Of a DNA stretch of 64,000 nt, positions 58,361-64,000 are shown in pieces (position 1 is the first letter of the stretch; every line of letters begins with the position of its first letter). A model generated the notes under the pieces. That model did no database searches and was not told the DNA's origin. It saw nothing but the letters and a program-made list of their open reading frames with translations. This stretch comes from Tremella fuciformis (lineage: Eukaryota; Basidiomycota; Tremellomycetes; Tremellales; Tremellaceae): contig CP136490.1 of assembly GCA_032768795.1 (NCBI GenBank), positions 3,038,001 to 3,102,000 of the forward strand, given 5' to 3'. Both the position numbers and the translations under genes were made by a program.

Positions 58361-59684
58361 CTAATCGAAAACTTCCTTCATTCGCTCATGGTGCGCTAGA
58401 AAGACGAACACGTCCATTGCGTCAAGCTTTTGGCCGCCCACAAACTTCTCATCGAGGGTCTTTAGTTGGCCATCAAAGACGTGTTCACTACTGATCAGCT
58501 CTACAACAACGCTCAAGAGAAGATGGACTCCAGGCCCGATGGCTAACCTCGCATTTCACCAGGCGCCAGGTCCGGCTGATTGAGCACCAACTCCCGCCTG
58601 TGTCTTGAATTCGTCAAACCAAGACTGAATAGTCAGCTAAACACCTCATGTGACACCGCTGAACGGACCTCACTGCCGTTCGGCACGAATGAGGGACAAT
58701 TGGGATCTTCAGGGTTGAGCTGGTTGAGGAAATTGAACCAGAACTCCCTGTCCGCGTGGGTGAATTCTCGGCATTGATCCTTCTTCTCCTTCTCGCACAT
58801 CGAGCACTTGACGTTCTGATACGAGAGCCACTGTCCTCGTGGCCACACGATGAGATCTTGCTTGCCCCGGTCGAGAGTGATCTTGCGCGGGGTACCCTTT
58901 ATATCGAGACTCGCCTCGAACTCGACGGCTCCCTCGAAAGCATACACAACGGCGAGATGTACGCAGGGCGGAATGCCATGCTGACTGCCGGGAGGCGGTC
59001 GGATGGAGAACCGGACACCTTGAGCACCCGCGGGTGAAAGGAAGGCAGGTTTCGCCGAGAAGACGCCACGAGCGATTCGTTCTGTTTCGTCGCCTTGCCC
59101 ATCTCCAGCCCCGCTCCTACGTGTGCAAACCCAGCATCTCCGCCGACATCCGCATGCCCTCTCGCATCTTTACTCCGCTCTTTTGGCTGCTGTTCGGCGA
59201 TGACCTTAAAGGGGCCTGCCCCAACTACCACTGGTACGCTATCGCCCTGTTCATGCGCGGTGAGATGCACCTCGACCTTGGCTTGGGGAATCGCCGACGT
59301 GCCGTGATGATTGACCTGCAGAAGAACCAGCGCAGCGGTTCTGCCGTACCAGGTGCCTGGACTGATGACTCGCAAGTCCACACTTGGGGCGTCATCGCCC
59401 GTGTCCCCTCTTATTGGACGACTGGCCACGGCCCCACCTGGATACTGCTCCAACGATTTCACTTCCTTCGACTTGCCCGGTCTCAGCTTGTGGAAGAATG
59501 CCTTCATCTTGACCGGTAGAATTCGGCCCAGATAGGAGGGTCGGCGGCGCGATGGGGCTGTTGGATAGAGAGGGGTGGCCGTGATCTGGTACGGATAAGG
59601 ATACAGTTCGGGGGCGCTGGCGACGCCTGCAAGGTCGTGCTTGGCTGTGGGACTTAATCGTCTTTTCAATGAAGAGCTGAACAT
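58361..59684 (-). CDS. Arrestin-like hypothetical protein (one junction unresolved)
   Basis: The start at 59684 (M-F-S-S-S-L-K-R-R-L-S) leads to a beta-rich region with V-E-V-H-L-T-A-H. A second block in another frame has V-R-F-S-I-R-P-P-P, then P-P-C-V-H-L-A-V-V-Y-A-F-E-G-A-V-E-F-E-A-S-L. Later there are C-S-M-C-E-K-E-K-K, and after two introns a last exon with K-F-V-G-G-Q-K-L-D-A-M-D-V-F-V-F-L-A-H-H-E-R-M, stop at 58361. The beta-strand alternation resembles arrestin-related adaptors that link membrane proteins to ubiquitin ligases; this is inference from strand pattern. The splice between the two frames around 59100-59210 is not settled. Confidence 0.45.
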
Positions 59685-60766
59685 GGCTTCACAACGGCGG
59701 GGAACAGCAGTGTCTGTGTCACGTCGCTGGTGGCGAGAGCGAGAAGGACTTCTAGTCTCGACTGTCGCTTCATTGGTCCAGACAACAGAGCCATCTATGC
59801 GTGTTGGCCGCGCTTCATGTCGAAAACACACACACACAGCACACACGTTCCAGGGAGGTCAAGCGAGGTGCCACGCGTCCCAAGCACATGGCAACCAGCA
59901 GCGAGCCTGTCCAGTGGCGTTTGCAGACTTGAGGAATGTCGAACTCTTATTAACCTACTTTAGGGGACGTGCAGTCCTCATCTCAGTGAAAGGCTCAATA
60001 TCCAGCTCAGTTGGAACCGGTGGGCCCCCTTTTTTAAGCGTACCTAATCTGGACTATATACAGGTTTGTGCTATGAGCAGTCCACAATTCGTGATGTGAC
60101 GCAGGAAGTCAAGTCGCCCGGTTTCGAGTGTTTAGGATCTGGTCAAACTGGAGCTCTGGCTGTTGTATGTGTGTACGCGCTAGTGAGTGCTCGTCTCACA
60201 ATTGTACCTCAGATACAGTGCGGCCAGCTCTACAAAAGAGGGCAATCTTGGTCATAGGCAACTTGGACTGCCAAGTGACCATCCACGGCCATAGAACATG
60301 AAAAGTGCCCCATCCCGTCCGCTCTGGGAAGCCAAATCGTGTATCGCCCAGTCAGTACCACCGTGGGGGACCAGGTGGGAATCCTGGGTGCTGTGGTTTT
60401 TGACTGTTGGACCTCGCTCAGGAGCTATCCACCGTTCAGGGGTCGTCGAGCGTATCCCTAAACCGCAGAGTTGCCTGACTCCGCTTGCGATGAGTTCATT
60501 TGCGTAGCTACTCGTACAGCGCTATGTTGCGGGACGTAGAGACCTGCTGGCAGACCCGGGAAACGCTCTGTGAAATGCTCGTCTCATCAGACGCTGTTGG
60601 CAGGTGAGAGAAGGTGGCAAAGCCCTTCACAGGTTTCGTCAGTCGTGAAAGAAGGGTTACGTAAAGTATTCTCAACTCCGGTGGCAACACGGCCAAAAGT
60701 CGAACACGATGCAAGTTGCATTTCCACTGTCTCTTTTCTCTCTTCAACAGAGGACGTCGCCTAGCC
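59685..60766. other. Spacer with a dispersed-repeat copy
   Basis: 1.08 kb with only short, unsupported frames. Includes an (AC)-rich run (59825-59845), copy B of the 44-bp repeat, and the promoter of the J-protein gene. Confidence 0.45.
60311..60354. repeat. Dispersed 44-bp repeat, copy B
   Basis: Direct-orientation partner of 58097-58140. The two copies bracket the arrestin-like gene, 2.2 kb apart. Confidence 0.7.
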
Positions 60767-61942
60767 ATGCCGCCCATACTCACAGAGGAAGAGGCGGCAC
60801 TCGACCCCTACACTCTGCTCCAACTCACTGCCGAAGCTTCCGAGAAAGATGTTCGTAGAGCCTACAAGAAGCAGTCGCTCAGATACCACCCGGACAAGAA
60901 TCCGACGCCAGAGGCGGCCATCATGTTCCGACAAATCTCTCTCAGCCTCGAGATCCTCGTAGATCAGGCGAAGCGAGCGTACCTCGACGGCAAGCTCGAA
61001 AGCGATCGCCGCAAGCGCGAGCGGTACGCGGAGATGGACAAGAAGAGGAAAGCTATGGTTGATGTGAGTTATCCATCTTGGTGCCGATGTTCACGCCGGG
61101 CTGACGAGCAGGCACTAAATCAGCGCGAGGAGGAGGCGAAGCGCGCCAAGGTGGAAGCTGTGGAGAAGAGACGGCAAGCCGCCATCGAAGAGGAGATCAA
61201 AGAGCAAGGAAAGCGGATGCTCGAAGAGGCCCAGCGCAGGGCGACCGCCGCCCAAGCAGCCGCCAGACAATCGGCGCCGACTCCTGCAAAGCCCGCCTCG
61301 AATGGCAATGCCCAATCCAATGGGCAAGCAGAACTGACCCCGTCGACCTCGAAACAGCCGCCAATCACACCCATAGATCTCACTTTGACTCTGCAACTGC
61401 CGGCATCCGCCTCGTCAGACAATACGGCCTTGCAGACCGAGTTGAGCAGCCGATACGGGCCCATCTCGCACGTCCATCTCCGGCCCGCCCCAGCAGAAGA
61501 CAAGCCAGGCAAGAAGAAGAAGGGTCCCAAGGGCATTGTCGAATTTGCCGCGGGCAATTGGGGCGGATGCTGGGCTTGCTGGAAAGATCACTCCAGGGAC
61601 GAGGCGAGGCATGAGGGAGTCGCTGGCATGAAGGCAAAATGGGCTTTGGGGCGTACTCCGGACTGGGTGGAATGGGCAGACAGAACGGGACAGCAGCCAA
61701 AAGGGTCTCAGCAGAATGATACTTCGCAGGACAGTGACACTCGCCCGTCGATGCCCTCCTTCGACTCGGCGCCGGATTTCGGAGGCACCAGCATGGCCGA
61801 GCTATTCAGCCGACACCAACGGGAAAAGGACGATCGGGCTCGGCGGGAACAGGACGAAAGCATGACGCTTCTTCGCATGAGGCAGATGGAAAGACAGAAG
61901 CTGGAAGAGCAGATCAGGAGAGAGGAAGAACTAGAAGTATAA
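60767..61942 (+). CDS. J-domain and RRM protein, DNAJC17/Cwc23-like
   Basis: Spliceosome-associated co-chaperone family. Exons 60767-61063 and 61112-61942; the 48-nt intron (gtgagt, CTGAC, cag) is in frame, so read-through would also be open. The J-domain is at residues 12-80, with Y-T-L-L-Q-L and the catalytic Y-H-P-D-K-N. Then come an alanine/glutamate/lysine-rich coiled coil, a serine-rich linker and a divergent RRM (G-P-I-S-H-V-H-L-R-P, then K-G-I-V-E-F-A). The C-terminal helix is charged (R-R-E-Q-D-E-S-M-T-L-L-R-M-R-Q-M-E). About 375 residues, normal for this group. Confidence 0.85.
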   Translation: MPPILTEEEAALDPYTLLQLTAEASEKDVRRAYKKQSLRYHPDKNPTPEAAIMFRQISLSLEILVDQAKRAYLDGKLESDRRKRERYAEMDKKRKAMVDVSYPSWCRCSRRADEQALNQREEEAKRAKVEAVEKRRQAAIEEEIKEQGKRMLEEAQRRATAAQAAARQSAPTPAKPASNGNAQSNGQAELTPSTSKQPPITPIDLTLTLQLPASASSDNTALQTELSSRYGPISHVHLRPAPAEDKPGKKKKGPKGIVEFAAGNWGGCWACWKDHSRDEARHEGVAGMKAKWALGRTPDWVEWADRTGQQPKGSQQNDTSQDSDTRPSMPSFDSAPDFGGTSMAELFSRHQREKDDRARREQDESMTLLRMRQMERQKLEEQIRREEELEV

Positions 61943-62186
61943 CGCCCTCGCTTCGCGTCTCACTATTGTTGTTGTACCACCTCCAAAGAAACGACTGAAC
62001 AGATAGTCGACGCAATGCATGCGCAGATGCAGCATTGTCTGTTTTGAGGGCTGTTGAAGCAGGGCAAGTTTCGGGTTTTGTCGATGTTTTTGCGGTTTTG
62101 TCTGTTTCTGTTACTCTCCCACCCTGCCTCCTTCCCCCGTCCGCATCCCTCCCACTCGCCCGCCTCGCCATCACCCCGACCTGCCT

Positions 62187-64000
62187 CTACCATACCCGAG
62201 TACCGGCACTCGCGACCGTAGCGCTTTTGAGCTCGCTGTATGTCCCCTCCACGCAAGCCTTCAGGTCTCGGTATGAAACCACAAGACACGATTGCTCATC
62301 ACGAGAGACAAGCATGACTCGCTCATCAACCCCTGCGTCAAGCTGCACGTCAGCCTATGACGCGGGTTCCTGAGCAACTGACCTTGTTCAGACATGTCAA
62401 TACATGCGAGAGATCCAGGACGGGCGAGCCGTCTGCCCCGGTGGAATGAAAGACGTAATCGCGGAAGAGCTTGAGGATATACCTGTCACCCGTTTCTGAC
62501 CAGCGAGGATCTCGCTCGAACCTGATTATCAGTCAAACACGTCTCGCAGATGGGTTCCCGCACTCTTTCCGCTCGTTGACGAAAGCGAGCTTGGCCATCA
62601 ATCGAACCAAGCGCCCGTTCTCCACCTCGGCTCCCAGCTCGCTCTCCAGAACGTCCACATAGCTACAGTCAGTGATGATCCCGGTAAAAGGAGCGAGACC
62701 GAGCTCACTTCATCGAGGCATCGATTTCATTCAGGATCCTGGGGCCGATGGCACGGATGACCTCGTCGATATTCTTGATACCCCGTGGGGCGAGCAGATA
62801 CTGTACAAGAGAGCGGACGTCTGGCGAGTACTGCCGACCAATGTGCTCAAGTGCGGCTTGAGCCGCCTGTGCTGCCTGAGCAGGATGATAGAATTCGCAA
62901 CCCAACGACATGATGAGCCGCCCAAGATTGGCCAGATCTTCTTGCTGCAAAATCAGCCCTGCCGAAACTGGCTCATGTGGCAGCTGACTTGTTGCTGCAC
63001 AAGGTTGGCTGGCTGATCGTGAGTCATGACATCTAGTATACCACAGCCATTGAGCCGAATGCGGTTCTTCCCGGTGATGAGGAGTTTTGTCGGGTCGAGA
63101 TTGCGAGCGGCCAAGCCTGACGAGTGAATGGCTTTCAGAGCATTGGAGATCTGGGTGATATAGCTCCACAGCAATCTCTCTTGTACTGGCATTCCAGCAC
63201 GTCGCCTCGCCATCGGCCCCATGGTGCGTGGGTCCGCAAGATGCTCGTCAAATACAGTCGCTGATTCAGGGAAGTAGTCGTAGACCATGATCAAGGCTGA
63301 CATAAGATGCTGCCAAATGAGTACAAATAGGACTCACAATCATCCTCGAAGGCCTTTGTAGTGAATGCCTCTCGTAATCCAACGATATTGGGATGTCTCA
63401 TACGTCTCCAGGTGTCCACGTTCGCAAAGGCGACCTCGCTGGACACGCGATATCCTTCCACCCTCCGTAAGATGTATACATTGCCATCGACTGAGCTGAC
63501 TGCCTTGTACACCGGCGATGGATGACCATATACCCGGCTGGGTGGCGGCAGCGGTGCGCCCAGCGGAGAAAGCGAATGATATGACCCAAGTTCTTGAGGC
63601 AAGTTGAGATTTGGTATCTGCGGCTTGGCGTAGGTAGCATGCTGTCTGGCCTGAACCATGCGTCGGAGGTCGTCGGGAATGAAGAACGAGTGCAAGAGGT
63701 TATGCGACATGGGTGGGTTTGCGACGTGCGGTAGGGGAGAGACGTAGAGATTTTGGTCGAGAGGAATCGTACGCGTTGCCGTCGGCATGTACATGTTGCT
63801 GTCCATCCCGGGGGCGTGTTCGTACATCGACGCGTCGTACAGGTCGTGTGATCTAGACGTCGTAGAAGGTTCCGAGAGCTGAGGAACCAGACCTCCCGCA
63901 TTGGCGATGACAGGCCATGTCTGGGCAGGAGGATGGCCGATGGCAGGTGATTCTGGCCTGCCAGTCAGCCGGGCTGTCTGCGGAATGTCGTGGGTTGGAC
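62187..64000 (-). CDS. PAN3: PAN2-PAN3 deadenylase subunit PAN3 (5' end off the window)
   Basis: Adaptor of the cytoplasmic poly(A)-nuclease: binds poly(A)-binding protein and recruits the PAN2 exonuclease. Visible exons: about 64000-63338, 63296-62989, 62944-62709, 62662-62564, 62521-62383 and 62342-62187. The order is a linker with L-P-Q-E-L-G-S-Y-H, a pseudokinase with [21 protein letters not shown] and V-Y-D-Y-F-P-E-S. It then has a degenerate catalytic loop (A-A-R-N-L-D-P instead of H-R-D), then [10 protein letters not shown]. The conserved C-terminal knob contains [12 protein letters not shown] and [16 protein letters not shown]. The N-terminal zinc finger and PABP-binding motif lie beyond the right edge. 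Confidence 0.93.

Overview
The window is a GC-rich fungal nuclear contig, almost certainly from a basidiomycete yeast or filament (Tremellomycete-like; the class is inference). Support: almost every gene is cut by many 40-60 nt introns with gtgagt or gtcagt donors, a CTGAC-type branch point and a nearby cag/tag acceptor. Genes lie on both strands with short spacers. The gene set is fungal: two Zn2Cys6 transcription factors, Vac1/Pep7-type rabenosyn, NAD-IDH subunit 1, single-chain GOGAT, PAN3. I found no rRNA, CRISPR array or convincing tRNA.

Layout. 1-5.5 kb: histone H3 (first codons off the left edge), a Med11-like Mediator subunit, two unrecognised genes, mitochondrial IDH1. 5.7-14.4 kb: a Trm140/METTL2-like tRNA m3C methyltransferase, a small basic protein, a FYVE-domain rabenosyn, and a Zn2Cys6 regulator. 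14.4-21 kb: a long non-coding stretch, an Sds3-like gene, and SmB of the spliceosome. 21.3-33.3 kb: a second, large Zn2Cys6 regulator with a polyglutamine tract, a UBL3-like prenylated ubiquitin-fold protein, a conserved N-myristoylation-candidate protein, a sideroflexin with two micro-exons, and an acidic tyrosine-rich protein. 39.6-64 kb: a Sir2 deacetylase, a secreted type-B carboxylesterase, GLT1, BolA-like BOL1, a putative mitochondrial protein, an amidase, a second secreted carboxylesterase, an arrestin-like gene, a DNAJC17/Cwc23-like J-protein, and PAN3 (runs off the right edge).

The exceptional segment is 33469-39408. It is a 5.94-kb insertion bounded by 20-bp terminal inverted repeats (19/20 matching), abutted on both sides by the same 7-bp direct repeat ACCTTGT (33462-33468 and 39409-39415). 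Inside are three intron-containing genes: a 2-oxoglutarate/Fe(II) oxygenase-fold protein (+), a DDE integrase-core protein with a recognisable D, D, E triad (-), and an alpha-type protein kinase with an N-terminal cysteine-rich module (-). I read this as one DNA transposon whose integrase travels with a putative nucleic-acid or protein oxygenase and a kinase. It landed between two divergently transcribed host genes, one of them the Sir2 homologue. I do not know this gene combination as a described transposon family.

Exon coordinates were worked out by hand from reading frame, splice motifs and family knowledge. They are stated where decided and flagged where a junction does not fit.
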